Source: Saccharothrix sp.
GTDB lineage: Bacteria; Actinomycetota; Actinomycetes; Mycobacteriales; Pseudonocardiaceae
Length of the DNA stretch: 64,000 nucleotides
Assembly (NCBI RefSeq): GCF_031180885.1
Contig: NZ_JAPSLK010000031.1
Location: 1-64,000 of the forward strand
Direction: 5' to 3'
Made by a program: the position numbers and the translations under genes. Below the pieces are notes generated by a model. The model made no database searches. It worked only from the letters and a program-made list of their open reading frames with translations, and was not told the origin of the DNA. The number at the start of each line of letters is the position of its first letter. The first letter of the stretch is position 1. Below, piece by piece: positions 43,138 through 54,000 of the stretch.

Positions 43138-45231
43138 ATGGTGTTCGGCGTGGACGAGATGGCGTTGCGCGAACTGGCCGAAGAACGGCTGCGGGCCCTG
43201 GCGGGGCCCGCCGCGGTGCTGCGCGAGGACCAGTGGACAGCCATCCGGGCGCTGGTCGCCGAGCGGCGGCGGGCGCTGGTCGTGCAGCGGACGGGGTGGG
43301 GCAAGTCAGCGGTGTACTTCATCGCCACGGCGTTGCTGCGATCGCTGGGCGAAGGTCCGACGGTGATCGTGTCGCCGCTGCTGGCGTTGATGCGCAACCA
43401 GGTCGACGCGGCGGCACGGGCGGGCGTGCACGCGGCCACCATCAACTCGGCCAACACCGACGAGTGGCACGACGTGCAGGACCGGGTGGCGGCGGGCGAA
43501 GTGGACGTCCTGCTCGTTTCGCCGGAAAGGCTGAACAACCCGGATTTCCGTGACTCCGTCCTGCCTTCGCTGACACAATCGGCAGGGCTGCTGGTGGTCG
43601 ACGAGGCCCATTGCATCTCCGACTGGGGTCACGACTTCCGGCCCGACTACCGGCGGCTGCGGACGTTGCTCACAGAGCTTCCGACCGGGGTGCCGGTGCT
43701 GGCGACGACCGCGACGGCCAACGACCGGGTGGTGCGGGACGTGGCCGAGCAACTGGGGTTGGGCGCGGGTTCGGACACGCTGGTGTTGCGGGGCCCGCTG
43801 GACCGGGAGAGCCTGCGGCTGTCGGTGGTGCGGCTGCCGGGGGCGGAGGCCAGGCTGGGGTGGCTGGCCGACAGGCTCCACGAGCTGCCGGGCTCGGGGA
43901 TCGTCTACACGCTGACCGTGGCCTCCGCGGACGACGTGGCGGCCTTCCTCCGGGAACGCGGGTTCGAGGTGGCGGCCTACTCGGGGCGCACGGACCCGGC
44001 GGAACGGCAGCGCGCCGAGCAGGACCTGCTGGAGAACCGCGTCAAGGCACTGGTGGCCACGTCGGCGCTGGGCATGGGGTTCGACAAGCCGGACCTGGGG
44101 TTCGTGGTGCACCTGGGCGCGCCACCCTCCCCCATCGCGTACTACCAGCAGATCGGGCGTGCGGGCCGCGGGGTGGAGCGGGCCGAGGTCCTGCTGCTGC
44201 CGGGTCCGGAGGACCGGGACATCTGGGCGTACTTCGCGTCCCTGGCGTTCCCGCCCGAACGGATCGTGCGGCAGGTGCTGGACGCGTTGGCCGACGCGGG
44301 GCGGGTGCTGTCGACGGCGGCGCTGGAGCCGTTGGTGGAGCTGTCCCGGACACGGTTGGAAGTGGTGTTGAAGGTGCTCGACGTGGACGGCGCGGTGCGG
44401 CGGGTCCGCGGCGGGTGGGAGTCGACCAGGCGGCCGTGGTCCTACGACGCGGACCGGTACTCGCGGATCGAGGCGGCGCGGCAGGTCGAGCAGCGCGCGG
44501 TGCTCGACTACCTCGCCACCGACGGCTGTCGCATGGAGTTCCTGTTGCGGCAGTTGGACGATCCGCACGCCGCGCCGTGCGGGCGGTGCGACAACTGCAC
44601 CGGCCGGCGGTGGTCGGCGGAGGTGTCGTCGGCCGCGGCCGAGGCGGCGCGGGAGAAGTTGCTGCGGCCCGGGGTGTCGGTCGAGCCGCGCAAGCAGTGG
44701 CCGACCGGGATGGCGGCGGTCGGCGTGGGGTTGTCCGGGCGGATCCCGGCGGGCGAGGCCGCCGAGACCGGTCGGGCGCTGGGCCGGCTGACCGACATCG
44801 GGTGGGGCAACCGGCTGCGGTCGCTGTTGAACGAGGAGGACCAGGAGGTACCGGATGACGTTTTCGCGGCGTGCGTGAAGGTGCTGTCGGCGTGGGGCTG
44901 GAGCGAGCGGCCGGTGGGTGTCGTGGCGGTGGGGTCGCGAACACACCCGCTGCTCGTGGACAGCTTCGCGCGGCGGATCTCCTCGGTGGGGCGGCTGCCG
45001 CTGCTCGGCCGGGTGTGGCTGGGTGAGGCCATGCGCCGGGCGAACAGCGCGCAGCGGCTGGCCGGTCTCGTGCGGGCGACCGAGGCACCCGATCTGTCCA
45101 CAGTGGACGGACCGGTGCTGTTGGCGGACGACCGGATCGACACCGGGTGGACCATGACGGTCGCGGCGCGGCTGCTGCGGCAGGCGGGTGCGCGGTCCGT
45201 GCTGCCGTTCGCGCTGGCGGTGACGGCCTGA
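43138..45231 (+). CDS. RecQ-family DEAD/DEAH helicase with phosphoribosyltransferase-like C-terminus
   Basis: 697 residues. Helicase motifs are Walker [13 protein letters not shown], the DEAH box [25 protein letters not shown] and the arginine finger motif [10 protein letters not shown] RecQ zinc-binding CGRCDNC follows. The last 150 residues resemble a phosphoribosyltransferase fold, including [20 protein letters not shown] where the PRPP loop would be. ATG 43138 is used; GTG 43141 and 43150 are alternatives. Its stop overlaps the ATG of the GNAT gene by one base. The role is likely DNA repair. Confidence 0.85.
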   Translation: MVFGVDEMALRELAEERLRALAGPAAVLREDQWTAIRALVAERRRALVVQRTGWGKSAVYFIATALLRSLGEGPTVIVSPLLALMRNQVDAAARAGVHAATINSANTDEWHDVQDRVAAGEVDVLLVSPERLNNPDFRDSVLPSLTQSAGLLVVDEAHCISDWGHDFRPDYRRLRTLLTELPTGVPVLATTATANDRVVRDVAEQLGLGAGSDTLVLRGPLDRESLRLSVVRLPGAEARLGWLADRLHELPGSGIVYTLTVASADDVAAFLRERGFEVAAYSGRTDPAERQRAEQDLLENRVKALVATSALGMGFDKPDLGFVVHLGAPPSPIAYYQQIGRAGRGVERAEVLLLPGPEDRDIWAYFASLAFPPERIVRQVLDALADAGRVLSTAALEPLVELSRTRLEVVLKVLDVDGAVRRVRGGWESTRRPWSYDADRYSRIEAARQVEQRAVLDYLATDGCRMEFLLRQLDDPHAAPCGRCDNCTGRRWSAEVSSAAAEAAREKLLRPGVSVEPRKQWPTGMAAVGVGLSGRIPAGEAAETGRALGRLTDIGWGNRLRSLLNEEDQEVPDDVFAACVKVLSAWGWSERPVGVVAVGSRTHPLLVDSFARRISSVGRLPLLGRVWLGEAMRRANSAQRLAGLVRATEAPDLSTVDGPVLLADDRIDTGWTMTVAARLLRQAGARSVLPFALAVTA

Positions 45232-45755
45232 TGCTCACCACGGAAAGGTTGGTGCTGCGCCGTTTCCGCCCGGAGGACGCCCCGGAGTTCGCCGCGTACC
45301 GGTCGGATCCCGGTGTGGCGCGCTACCAGTCCTGGGAAACGCCGTTCCCGTTGGCGCTGGCGGAGGAGTTCGTGCGCGAGGTGGCGGGTCTGGACCCGGC
45401 CGAGCCGGGCTGGTTCCAGTACGCCGTCGAGGCGGACGGGGTGCTCGTCGGCGACGTCGGGGTGAACCTGCACGAGAACCGGCGGCAGGCCGAGATCGGC
45501 TACACGGTCGCGGCCGCGCACCAGTGCAAGGGGTACGCGTCGGAGGCGGTGCGGCGCGTGCTGGACCACCTGTTCACCGAGCGCGGCCTGCACAAGGTGT
45601 CCGCCGAGTGCGACGCGCGCAACGAGCCGTCGACGAAGTTGCTGGCACGGCTGGGTTTCCGCCGCGAGGGACACCTGGTCGAGCACACGTGGATCAAGGG
45701 TGAGTGGACCGACGACCTGCTGTTCGGGCTGCTGGCCCGGGAATGGAGGAGTTGA
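45231..45755 (+). CDS. GNAT-family N-acetyltransferase
   Basis: 174 residues of the RimJ/RimL-like group. It begins LTTERLVLRRFRPEDAPEFA and has the acetyl-CoA site IGYTVAAAHQCKGYASEAVR with the family Q/RxxGxA/G variant QCKGYA, then NEPSTKLLARLGFRREG. TGATG coupling links it to the helicase gene. The substrate is unknown; protein N-termini and aminoglycosides are modified by relatives. Confidence 0.82.
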   Translation: MLTTERLVLRRFRPEDAPEFAAYRSDPGVARYQSWETPFPLALAEEFVREVAGLDPAEPGWFQYAVEADGVLVGDVGVNLHENRRQAEIGYTVAAAHQCKGYASEAVRRVLDHLFTERGLHKVSAECDARNEPSTKLLARLGFRREGHLVEHTWIKGEWTDDLLFGLLAREWRS

Positions 45756-45818
45756 CGACCGAACAGGGCCGTTCGCCGGCTCTTCCCCAACCTCGATCGG
45801 CCGTGGAAAGGTCCCAAC

Positions 45819-45857
45819 ATGGCTGACACGACCGATCCACGGGGAGGTCCGGCGTGA
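45819..45857 (+). CDS. 12-codon ORF coupled to the MHS transporter (tentative)
   Basis: ATG 45819 follows AAAGG by 8 bases and encodes MADTTDPRGGPA. The TGA overlaps the transporter GTG as GTGA. The transporter also has its own ribosome site (GGGGAGG) inside this ORF, so the ORF may be incidental. Confidence 0.28.
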   Translation: MADTTDPRGGPA

Positions 45858-47128
45858 GTGAGGCGACCACCGTCCGGCAGGAACACCGGCTACCGGTCCG
45901 CAAACTGGTGGCGGCGAGCATCGGCAACGCCACCGAGTGGTACGACTGGACTGTCTACGCGACCTTTTCGATCTACTTCGCGACCCAGATCTTCCCGAAG
46001 GAGAACGAAGGGCTCGCGCTGATCAACACGTTCGCGACCTACGCGCTGGCGTTCTTCTTCCGGCCGCTGGGCGGGTACCTGCTGGGGCGGTTCGCCGACC
46101 TGCGCGGGCGGCGGACGGCGATGATCCTGACCATCGTGCTGATGGCGGGCGGCTCGGCGGCGATCGGTCTGCTGCCCACCTACGAGCAGGTGGGCTGGCT
46201 GGCGCCGATCCTGCTGCTGCTCGCGCGGATCGCGCAGGGGTTGTCGCTGGGCGGCGAGGTGTCGAACGCGTCGGCGTACTTGGCGGAGATCGCGCCGGCC
46301 GATCGGCGTGGCCGGTACTCGGCGTTCTTCTACATCTCCACCGGCAGTGCGCTGCTGGTGGCGTCGCTGCTCGGGCTGCTGCTGGCCCGGACGATGTCCA
46401 AGGAGGACCTGGCGGCGTACGGGTGGCGGATCCCGTTCCTGATCGGCGGCGTGCTGGGGCTGGTCGGACTGTGGCTGAGGAGGAGCCTGGAGGAAACGGA
46501 ACAGTTCGCGCACAACAAGGTGAAGGCCGAACGGCTGCGGCGCCCGCTGGCGACGACCCTGCGGGAGCACCCGAAGGCCGTGGGTCGGCTGGTCGGGTTC
46601 ACGATGCTGTCGACGCTGTGCTACTACACGTTCTTCAGCGCGCTGACGCCGTTCGCGGTCACCACGCGGAAGGCCGACGCCGGGGACGTGTTCTTGGCGC
46701 TGTCGATCGCCACGGTCCTGTTCATCGCCCTCCAGTACCCGATGGGCGCGCTGTCGGACCGGTACGGGCGCAAGCCGCAACTGCTGGTGTGGTCGGCCGC
46801 GACGGCGGTGTTGGTGGTGCCGCTGTCGACGTTGATCGGGCCGGGGCTGGGCGGGCTGTTGGTGGTGTTCTGCGTGGGGCTCGGGCTGTACACGGCGATG
46901 ACGTCGATCGCTCCGGCGGTGATGAGCGAGCTGTTCCCGACGGAGCTGCGGGGTCTCGGCATCGGGGCCTGGTACAACCTGACGGTCGCGCTGTTCGGCG
47001 GCACCGCGCCGCTGGTCATCAAGGTGATGCCGGGGACCACGTTCTTCTGGTACGTGGCGGCGGGTGCGGCCGTGGCGTTCCTGGTGATCCTCACGCTGCC
47101 GGAGACCAAGGGCACCGAGCTGCGGTAG
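45854..47128 (+). CDS. MFS transporter, metabolite:H+ symporter (MHS) family
   Basis: 424-residue membrane protein with 12 helices. MHS hallmarks are GNATEWYDWTVYATFSIYFA in the first helix, RFADLRGRRTAM between helices 2 and 3, and LSLGGEVSNASAYLAEIAP. Relatives carry proline/betaine, citrate, alpha-ketoglutarate or shikimate. The proB/proA context might hint at osmolyte uptake, but this is weak. GTG 45854 is preceded by GGGGAGG. Confidence 0.85.
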   Translation: MSEATTVRQEHRLPVRKLVAASIGNATEWYDWTVYATFSIYFATQIFPKENEGLALINTFATYALAFFFRPLGGYLLGRFADLRGRRTAMILTIVLMAGGSAAIGLLPTYEQVGWLAPILLLLARIAQGLSLGGEVSNASAYLAEIAPADRRGRYSAFFYISTGSALLVASLLGLLLARTMSKEDLAAYGWRIPFLIGGVLGLVGLWLRRSLEETEQFAHNKVKAERLRRPLATTLREHPKAVGRLVGFTMLSTLCYYTFFSALTPFAVTTRKADAGDVFLALSIATVLFIALQYPMGALSDRYGRKPQLLVWSAATAVLVVPLSTLIGPGLGGLLVVFCVGLGLYTAMTSIAPAVMSELFPTELRGLGIGAWYNLTVALFGGTAPLVIKVMPGTTFFWYVAAGAAVAFLVILTLPETKGTELR

Positions 47129-47148
47129 GGCCGGGCTGCGGTGGGCTG

Positions 47149-47450
47149 GGCCACCGCGGACCAGGCCACCGCGGACCAGGCCACCGCGGACCAGGCCACC
47201 GCGGGCAGGGCCACCGCGGGCAGGGCCACGCCCGGCAAGGGCTGGGCCACCGCGGGCCGGGCAGGGCCACGGCGGCTGAGCCGCAGGGGGCTGGGCCGCG
47301 GGGGCTGGGCCACAGGGGCTGGGCCACAGGGGCTGGGCCACAGGGGCTGGGCCACAGGGGCTGGGCCACGGGGGCTGGGCCACGGGGCTGGGCCACGGTC
47401 GGGCGGGCCACGGTCGGGCGGGCCACGGTCGGGCGGGCCACGGTGAGGCT
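47149..47450. repeat. 15-bp unit tandem arrays between the MHS transporter and proB
   Basis: Three blocks share a 15-base period: GGCCACCGCGGACCA from 47149 (three copies, then two of GGCCACCGCGGGCAG), GGCTGGGCCACAGGG-type units around 47305-47375, and GGCCACGGTCGGGCG-type units around 47390-47445. The whole gap 47129-47517 is G-rich low complexity. A 15-base period keeps frames open and creates false repetitive proteins in several frames; no gene was seen here. Confidence 0.88.
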
Positions 47451-47517
47451 GGGCCGCGATCGGGTAGGGCCGTGGCGAGGCTGGGCTGTGGTGGGGCCGG
47501 GCTGTGGTGGGGCCGGG

Positions 47518-48648
47518 TTAGTGGCGTGGGAGGGGGACGAGGTCGTCGGCGTGGACTACCTCGCGGCGCTGCTCTGCGGGCAGGTCGTGGCTGGAGCGGC
47601 CGATCAGGGCGGGTAGTTCCGTGGCGTCGAAGCCGACTACGCCGCGGGCGACCACGTGGCCGGTCAGGTCGACCAGTTCGACGACGTCACCCGCTTCGAA
47701 CACGCCGTCGACCGACGTGATCCCTGCCGCCAGCAGGGAGCGGCGGCGGTCGACCACGGCGGCTACCGCGCCGTCGTCCAGGGTCAGGCGGCCGGTGGCG
47801 TCGGCGGCGTGGCCGAGCCAGAAGCGCCTGGCGGACAGGCGTGGGCCGGTGACGGCGAACGCCGTGCCGACGTCGGCCTGGTTCAGGGCGCGGACGGCGT
47901 CGGCAGCACCTGCCAGGAGGACGGGGATGCCTGCGGAGGCGGCCAGGCGGGCGGCGGCGAGTTTGGAGGCCATGCCTCCGGTGCCCAAGCCGGAGGCGCC
48001 TACCGAGCCTGCGCGGACGCCGTCGACGTCGGAGGCGCCGGCGACCTCGGTGATGCGCTGCGCGCCGGCGCGGCGGGGGTCGCCGTCGTAGAGGGCGTCC
48101 ACGTCGGAGAGGAGGAACAGGGCGTCCGCGCCGACCAGGTGGGCGACGAGCGCGGCCAGGCGGTCGTTGTCGCCGAAGCGGATCTCTTCGGTGGCGACGG
48201 TGTCGTTCTCGTTCACCACCGGCACCGCGCCCAGGGCGAGCAGGCGGGAGAACGTGCGCTGGGCGTTGCGGTAGTGCGAGCGGCGGACGACGTCGTCGGC
48301 GGTGAGCAGGACCTGGCCGACCGTGAGCTGGTAGCGGCCGAAGGAGTTGGCGTAGGCGTGCGCCAACGCCAGTTGGCCGACGCTCGCGGCTGCCTGCTGG
48401 GTCGCCAGGTCGCGGGGGCGGCGGGTCACGCCCAGGGGTGCCAGGCCGGCCGCGATGGCGCCGGACGACACCAGCACCACCTGGCTGCCCGCCGCGCACC
48501 GGGCGGCGACCGCGTCGACCAGGGCGTCCAAGCGGGAGCGGTCCAGGCCGCCCTGCGCCGTGGTCAGCGACGACGACCCGACCTTGACCACGACCCGGCC
48601 CGCCGCCGCGACGGCCTGCCGGGCCTGGGACAACACCGACCCGATCAC
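47518..48648 (-). CDS. proB: Glutamate 5-kinase with PUA domain
   Basis: 376-residue enzyme phosphorylating glutamate, the first and feedback-inhibited proline step. The kinase domain shows [32 protein letters not shown] and [12 protein letters not shown], with [15 protein letters not shown] further on; a C-terminal PUA domain starts near residue 280. The GTG start overlaps the obg stop by 4 bases, so it ends the rplU-rpmA-obg-proB operon. Confidence 0.96.
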   Translation of the reverse strand: MIGSVLSQARQAVAAAGRVVVKVGSSSLTTAQGGLDRSRLDALVDAVAARCAAGSQVVLVSSGAIAAGLAPLGVTRRPRDLATQQAAASVGQLALAHAYANSFGRYQLTVGQVLLTADDVVRRSHYRNAQRTFSRLLALGAVPVVNENDTVATEEIRFGDNDRLAALVAHLVGADALFLLSDVDALYDGDPRRAGAQRITEVAGASDVDGVRAGSVGASGLGTGGMASKLAAARLAASAGIPVLLAGAADAVRALNQADVGTAFAVTGPRLSARRFWLGHAADATGRLTLDDGAVAAVVDRRRSLLAAGITSVDGVFEAGDVVELVDLTGHVVARGVVGFDATELPALIGRSSHDLPAEQRREVVHADDLVPLPRH

Positions 48649-50102
48649 TCTTCCTCTTCGAGGTCCTCGTCGTAGGCACCGGGCAGGCGACGCGCCTTCT
48701 TGGCCGCGAGGCGCTCGGCGGCGCCCACCCGGTTGTGGGGTTCGAGGCGTGCGTCGGTACCGCGACCGGTCATGGCCACGGCGGCGATGCCGGCCGGGGT
48801 GGACGGCTCCCAGTCGAACACCAGGTCGCCGATGGTGACCTGGGCGCCGGGGACCGCACCCATCTTGACCAGCACGTCCTCCACGCCCAGGCGGGCGAGG
48901 CGGTCGGCGAGGTAGCCGACGGCCTCGTCGTTGCTGAAGTCCGTCTGCCGGATCCAGCGCTCCGGGCGCTCGCCGCGCACGATGAACCCGCCCGGTGTCT
49001 GCGGGTCCTCGACGACGGTGAAGCCGGAGTCGTCCACGGCGGTCGGCCGCAGGACGATCCGGGTCGCCTCCTGCTTGGGCCGCGAGGCCCGGTACTCCTC
49101 GACGATCCGCCCGAGGGCGAACGTCAGCTCCCGCAGGCCCTCCCGGCTGGCCGTGGAGACCTCGAACACCGGCAGGCCGCGGGCCTCGATGTCGGGCTTC
49201 ACCATGTCCGCCAGGTCGCGGGCCTCGGGGATGTCGATCTTGTTCAGCACCACGACGCGGGGGCGCTCGGCGAGGTCGTCCGCCAGGGAGGGCGTGTACT
49301 TCGCCAGCTCCGCCTCCAGCGCGTCGATGTCCGACAGCGGGTCGCGGTTGGCCTCGTAGGTGGCGCAGTCCACGACGTGCACGAGCACCGCGCAGCGCTC
49401 GATGTGCCGCAGGAAGTCCAGGCCGAGGCCCTTGCCCTCGGACGCGCCCGGGATCAGGCCGGGGACGTCGGCCATGGTGAACACCGTCTCGCCCGCGGTG
49501 ATCACGCCGAGGTTCGGCACGAGCGTGGTGAACGGGTAGTCGGCGATCTTCGGCTTGGCCGCGGACAGCACCGAGATCAGCGACGACTTGCCCGCGGACG
49601 GGAAGCCCAGCAGGCCCACGTCGGCGACGGACTTCAGCTCCAGGACGAGGTCGTGCTTCTCGCCGGGCTCACCCAGGAGAGCGAATCCGGGGGCTTTGCG
49701 GGCCTTGGAGGCGAGTGCCGCGTTGCCGAGGCCGCCCCGGCCGCCCTGGGCGGCGATGAGGCGGGTGCCCTCGCCCACGAGGTCGGCGACGACCTCGCCG
49801 TCCGGGGTGAGCACGACGGTGCCGTCGGGGACGCGCAGCTCCAGGTCGGCGCCGTTCGCGCCGTCCCGGTTGCCGCCCGCGCCGCCCTTGCCGTTGCCGG
49901 CCGCGGCGTGCGGGCGGAAGTGGAAGTCCAGCAGCGTGTGGACCTGCGAGTCGACGATGAGGACGACGTCGCCGCCCTTGCCGCCGTTGCCGCCGTCCGG
50001 GCCGCCGAGCGGCTTGAACTTCTCGCGGTGCACGGAGGCGACCCCGTTGCCGCCGTCACCGGCGGCGACGTGGATCACCACCCGGTCGACAAAACGGGAC
50101 AC
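48645..50102 (-). CDS. obg: GTPase Obg (CgtA)
   Basis: 485-residue GTPase in 50S assembly and stringent signalling. The Obg glycine-rich domain ([32 protein letters not shown]) precedes the G domain with [23 protein letters not shown] and NKID, then an OCT domain and a long acidic tail ending [11 protein letters not shown] 50102 was chosen because homologues begin two codons before FVDRV; GTG 50111 and TTG 50117 are in frame upstream. Confidence 0.95.
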   Translation of the reverse strand: MSRFVDRVVIHVAAGDGGNGVASVHREKFKPLGGPDGGNGGKGGDVVLIVDSQVHTLLDFHFRPHAAAGNGKGGAGGNRDGANGADLELRVPDGTVVLTPDGEVVADLVGEGTRLIAAQGGRGGLGNAALASKARKAPGFALLGEPGEKHDLVLELKSVADVGLLGFPSAGKSSLISVLSAAKPKIADYPFTTLVPNLGVITAGETVFTMADVPGLIPGASEGKGLGLDFLRHIERCAVLVHVVDCATYEANRDPLSDIDALEAELAKYTPSLADDLAERPRVVVLNKIDIPEARDLADMVKPDIEARGLPVFEVSTASREGLRELTFALGRIVEEYRASRPKQEATRIVLRPTAVDDSGFTVVEDPQTPGGFIVRGERPERWIRQTDFSNDEAVGYLADRLARLGVEDVLVKMGAVPGAQVTIGDLVFDWEPSTPAGIAAVAMTGRGTDARLEPHNRVGAAERLAAKKARRLPGAYDEDLEEEE

Positions 50103-50206
50103 GGGACTCACTTCCAAAGCGCTAGGTGTGGAACGTCTGCTCTAAACACTACTGAGCGCCGTGGTCCGCGCATTCCCGCGGACACACGGCGCTCAGAGGT
50201 GGTGAC

Positions 50207-50470
50207 TCAGGCAGCAGCCTCGACCGGAACGATGTTCACGGTCTTGCGGCCCCGCTTCACGCCGAACTCGACCGCACCCGGGGCGAGCGCGAACAGCGTG
50301 TCGTCCTTGCCGCGACCCACGTTCACACCGGGGTGGAACTTGGTGCCGCGCTGGCGGATCAGGATCTCGCCGGCCTTGACGACCTGACCGCCGAACCGCT
50401 TGACCCCGAGGTACTGGGGGTTCGAGTCACGGCCGTTGCGGGAGCTGGATGCACCCTTCTTGTGTGCCAT
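50207..50470 (-). CDS. rpmA: 50S ribosomal protein L27
   Basis: 87 residues, start [20 protein letters not shown] and [20 protein letters not shown], both diagnostic of L27, which reaches the peptidyl-transferase centre. It lies 14 bases after rplU and before obg. The N-terminus starts directly at AHKKG, without the extension processed in Firmicutes. Confidence 0.97.
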   Translation of the reverse strand: MAHKKGASSSRNGRDSNPQYLGVKRFGGQVVKAGEILIRQRGTKFHPGVNVGRGKDDTLFALAPGAVEFGVKRGRKTVNIVPVEAAA

Positions 50471-50484
50471 GGCTAGTCAGATCC

Positions 50485-50799
50485 TCACTTACCGGTGATG
50501 CCGGTGACCTCGACGCGGGTCAGCTTCTGGCGGTGACCCTGGCGCTTGTGGTAGCCGGTCTTGTTCTTGAACTTGTGGATGCGGATCTTGGGACCCTTGG
50601 TCTGCTCGACGACCTTGCCGGTCACCGAGATCTTCCCCAGGGCGTCGGCGTCGGCGGTGACGTCGGAGCCGTCCACGACGAGAAGCGGCGCCGGGAAGGT
50701 GATTTCGGTGCCCGGCTCGCCTTCGAGCTTCTCGACCTCGACGACGTCGCCGACAGCCACCTTGTACTGCTTGCCGCCGGTCTTGACGATCGCGTACAT
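50485..50799 (-). CDS. rplU: 50S ribosomal protein L21
   Basis: 104 residues, beginning [20 protein letters not shown] and ending [20 protein letters not shown], typical of L21. It is the first gene of the operon. A promoter lies about 120 bases upstream, leaving a leader with no recognised L21 leader structure. Confidence 0.97.
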   Translation of the reverse strand: MYAIVKTGGKQYKVAVGDVVEVEKLEGEPGTEITFPAPLLVVDGSDVTADADALGKISVTGKVVEQTKGPKIRIHKFKNKTGYHKRQGHRQKLTRVEVTGITGK

Positions 50800-50916
50800 C
50801 GGGACGGAAGTCTCCTGCTACTCGACGGACGGGGCCACGCGCGCCACAGTGCCACTGAAGGTCTTCGTGGACTGGGCTTCGCACGACAGGGCCCACCGGA
50901 CGGCGGGCCGTGTATC

Positions 50917-50946
50917 AGGTTACGTGGCGGTGGACTGCGGGGTCAA
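50917..50946 (-). promoter_or_regulatory. Promoter of the rplU-rpmA-obg-proB operon
   Basis: On the minus strand TTGACC (50946-50941) and TAACCT (50922-50917) are separated by 18 bases, close to the principal sigma consensus. The start of rplU is about 118 bases downstream. Confidence 0.6.
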
Positions 50947-51029
50947 ACCGGGGTGGGTGTCCGGTGATCTGCCTGCTCACCGCCGATGCGGCACCCCTGT
51001 GGACGCGGGCCGCGACCGGGCATGCGGAC

Positions 51030-51067
51030 GTGCCCTGCCCGCCCCGCGAACGGGGTGGGCAGGGCAC
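51030..51067. terminator. Terminator of the RNase E/G gene
   Basis: GTGCCCTGCCCGCCCCG and CGGGGTGGGCAGGGCAC form a 17-bp stem with one G-T pair and a CGAA tetraloop, 17 bases after the stop. The rest of the 285-base gap up to rplU holds the rplU promoter and nothing else recognised. Confidence 0.85.
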
Positions 51068-51084
51068 GGGTGTCCGCTGCTCGC

Positions 51085-54000
51085 TCAGCTCTCCTTGACG
51101 GCACCCAGCGGCGGCCCGGCCGGGCGCGAGGCGGCGCGGCGGGGACGGCGGCGGGCGGTCGGGGCGGGCTCGACGTGGCCGTTGAGCGACTGGTCGGCCG
51201 CGTTGGCCTCGGCGGTGCCGACCTGGGTGGGCGGCTGCACGTCGGCGCGCACGACCGCCTCGGTGCCGTCACCGGGGACGACCGCTTCGGTGCCGGACGG
51301 TGCCGCGGTGGCGGCCTCGGTGGTGCCGGACGCCGCTGCCGCGGTGCCGGGCGCCGCCGGGGCGGTGTCCGAGGGTGCTTCGGCGGGCGTGGGCGCGGCC
51401 TGGGCGACCCCAGTGGCCGGCTGGGCCTGGGCAGCCGGCTGAGCGGTCGCCTCGGCCTCGGCGGCCGGCTGAGCGGTCACCGGGGCCTGGGCGGTCGGCT
51501 GAGCGGTCGCCTGGGCCTCGGCGGCCGGTTGGGCGGTCACCGGGGCCTGGGCGGTCGCCGCATGAGCGGGCTCGGGCTGGGCAGCCGGGGCCTGTCCGGG
51601 CTGGGCCTGAGCCGGGGCCGCGGCCTGGGCGGGCTCGGGCTGGGCCTGGGTGGGCTGGGACTCGTGCTTGGTCACCGCGCCTGCTTCTCGGCGGGCTCGG
51701 CGGCGTTGGCGGCGCTTCGGCTCGGGGGTCGTGTCCTCTTCCACGATCGCGGCCAGGGGCTCCGCCGACGTGGGCTGCTCGGCGACCGCCTGGGGCTCCT
51801 CGGTGGGCGGCACGACGACCTCGGCCACCGGCTCCGGGGTCACCGGGGGTGCGGTAGCGGGGGTCGACGTGGCGGCCGGGGACTCCGCGGGAGTGGCGGC
51901 GGCTGAGGCGGCTGCGGGAGCGCCGGCCGCAGCGGTAGCAGTGGCAGCGGGAGCAGTGGCAGGGGCAGTGGCGGGCGCTGGTTCCTGGGAGTCGCCGCCC
52001 TTGCCGCGGCGGGACTTGCGGCCGCCGCTCTGGCCCTGCTGCTGTTGCTGCTGCGCACCACCACCGTTGGACGGGCCGTGGGTGTGGACCGGCTCGGTCG
52101 ACACGATCAGGCCTCGGCCGCGGCAGTGCTCGCACGTCGTCGAGAAGGCCTCCAGCAGGCCCGTGCCGACGCGCTTGCGGGTCATCTGGACCAGGCCCAG
52201 CGACGTCACCTCGGCCACCTGGTGCCGGGTCCGGTCGCGGCCCAGGCACTCGGTCAGCCTGCGCAGCACCAGGTCGCGGTTGGACTCCAACACCATGTCG
52301 ATGAAGTCGATCACGATGATGCCGCCGACGTCGCGCAGCCGGAGCTGGCGGACGATCTCCTCCGCCGCCTCCAGGTTGTTGCGCGTCACCGTCTCTTCGA
52401 GGTTTCCACCCGATCCGGTGAACTTGCCGGTGTTCACGTCGATGACCGTCATCGCCTCGGTGCGGTCGATGACCAGGTAGCCGCCGGAGGGCAGCCAGAC
52501 CTTGCGGTCCAGGGCCTTCAGCAGCTGCTCGTCGATGCGGTACTCGACGAAGGCGTCGTTGTTGCCGACGTGCCGGCGCAGGCGTTCCTGCAGGTCCGGG
52601 GCCACGTGGCGGACGTACCCGTCGATGGTGTCCCACGCGTCCGAGCCCTGGACGACCAGCGCGGCGAAGTCCTCGGTGAACAGGTCGCGGACGACCTTCA
52701 CCAGCAGGTCCGGCTCTTCGTAGAGCAGCTGGGGGGCCTGGGCCTTGGGCGTGCTCGCCTTGTCCTTGATGACCTGCCACTGCGCCTGCAGGCGGGTCAC
52801 GTCGCGGGCCAGTTCCTCCTCCGAGATGCCCTCGGAGGCGGTGCGGATGATCACGCCGGCGTCCTCGGGGACGACCCGCTTGAGGATGTCCTTGAGGCGC
52901 TTGCGCTCGACGTCGGGCAGCTTGCGGCTGATGCCGGTCGCGCCGCCGCCGGGCACGTACACCAGGAAGCGGCCGGGCAGGCTGATCTGGGTGGTCAGCC
53001 GGGCGCCCTTGTGGCCGACCGGGTCCTTGGTGACCTGCACCAGGACGCTGTCGCCGGTGGACAGGGCCTGCTCGATCTTGCGCGCCTTGCCCTCCAGGCC
53101 TGCCGCGTCCCAGTCGACCTCGCCCGCGTACAGCACCGCGTTGCGGCCCCGGCCGATGTCGATGAACGCCGCCTCCATGGACGGCAGCACGTTCTGCACG
53201 CGGCCCAGGTAGACGTTGCCGACCAGCGAACCGGTGCCCGAGGAGGTCACGAAGTGCTCCACGAGCACGCCGTCCTCCAGCACGCCGATCTGGGTGCGGT
53301 CGCCGCGCTCGCGCACGACCATGGTGCGCTCGACGGCCTCGCGGCGCGCCAGGAACTCGGCCTCGGACAGCACCGGGGCGCGGCGGCGGCCGGCCTCGCG
53401 GCCGTCGCGGCGGCGCTGGCGCTTGGCCTCCAGCCGGGTCGAGCCGCGCACGCTGCGCACCTCGTTCTGGGCGGCCTCGGAGTCGGCCTTGTCGTCGCGG
53501 GCGTCGCGCGTCTCGCGGACGTGCACGACCGTGTTCGGCGGGTCGTCCTCGCTCGGGGCGGCCTCGTCGTCCGCGCCGGTCTTGCGGCGGCGGCGACGGC
53601 GCCGGCGGCGGCTGGTGCCGCCCTCCTCCTCGGCCTCGGCGGTCTCCTCGACCTCGGCCTCGGCTTCGGCCTCCGCGGCCTCCTCGGCGACCTCGTCCTC
53701 GGTGGACGCCTCGTCGCCCGCGCCCTTGCCGCGACCGCGACCACGCCGGCCACGACGGCGGCGGCGGCGGCCTTCGCCCTCGTCACCGGCGTCGTCGCCG
53801 TGCGGCGCCTCCTCGACGTCGTCCTCGTGCTCCTCCTCCACCTCGAGGGTGGACGCGGCGGGCGCGACCACCGGGGTGGGCGGCAGGAACACCGCGGACG
53901 GCGGCGCGAACAGCGGGGTGAGCGCGGCCACCTCGCGCGCCGGGACGGCGGGAGCCTCGGTGGTCTCGTCGATGTCGCCGGACTCGATGTCGTCCCAGGT

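Noticed and set aside
47129-47616. Open frames with pentapeptide repeats such as ATADQ or PTVAR
   Set aside because: They arise in several frames on both strands because the DNA unit is 15 bp; no ribosome site or family is seen.
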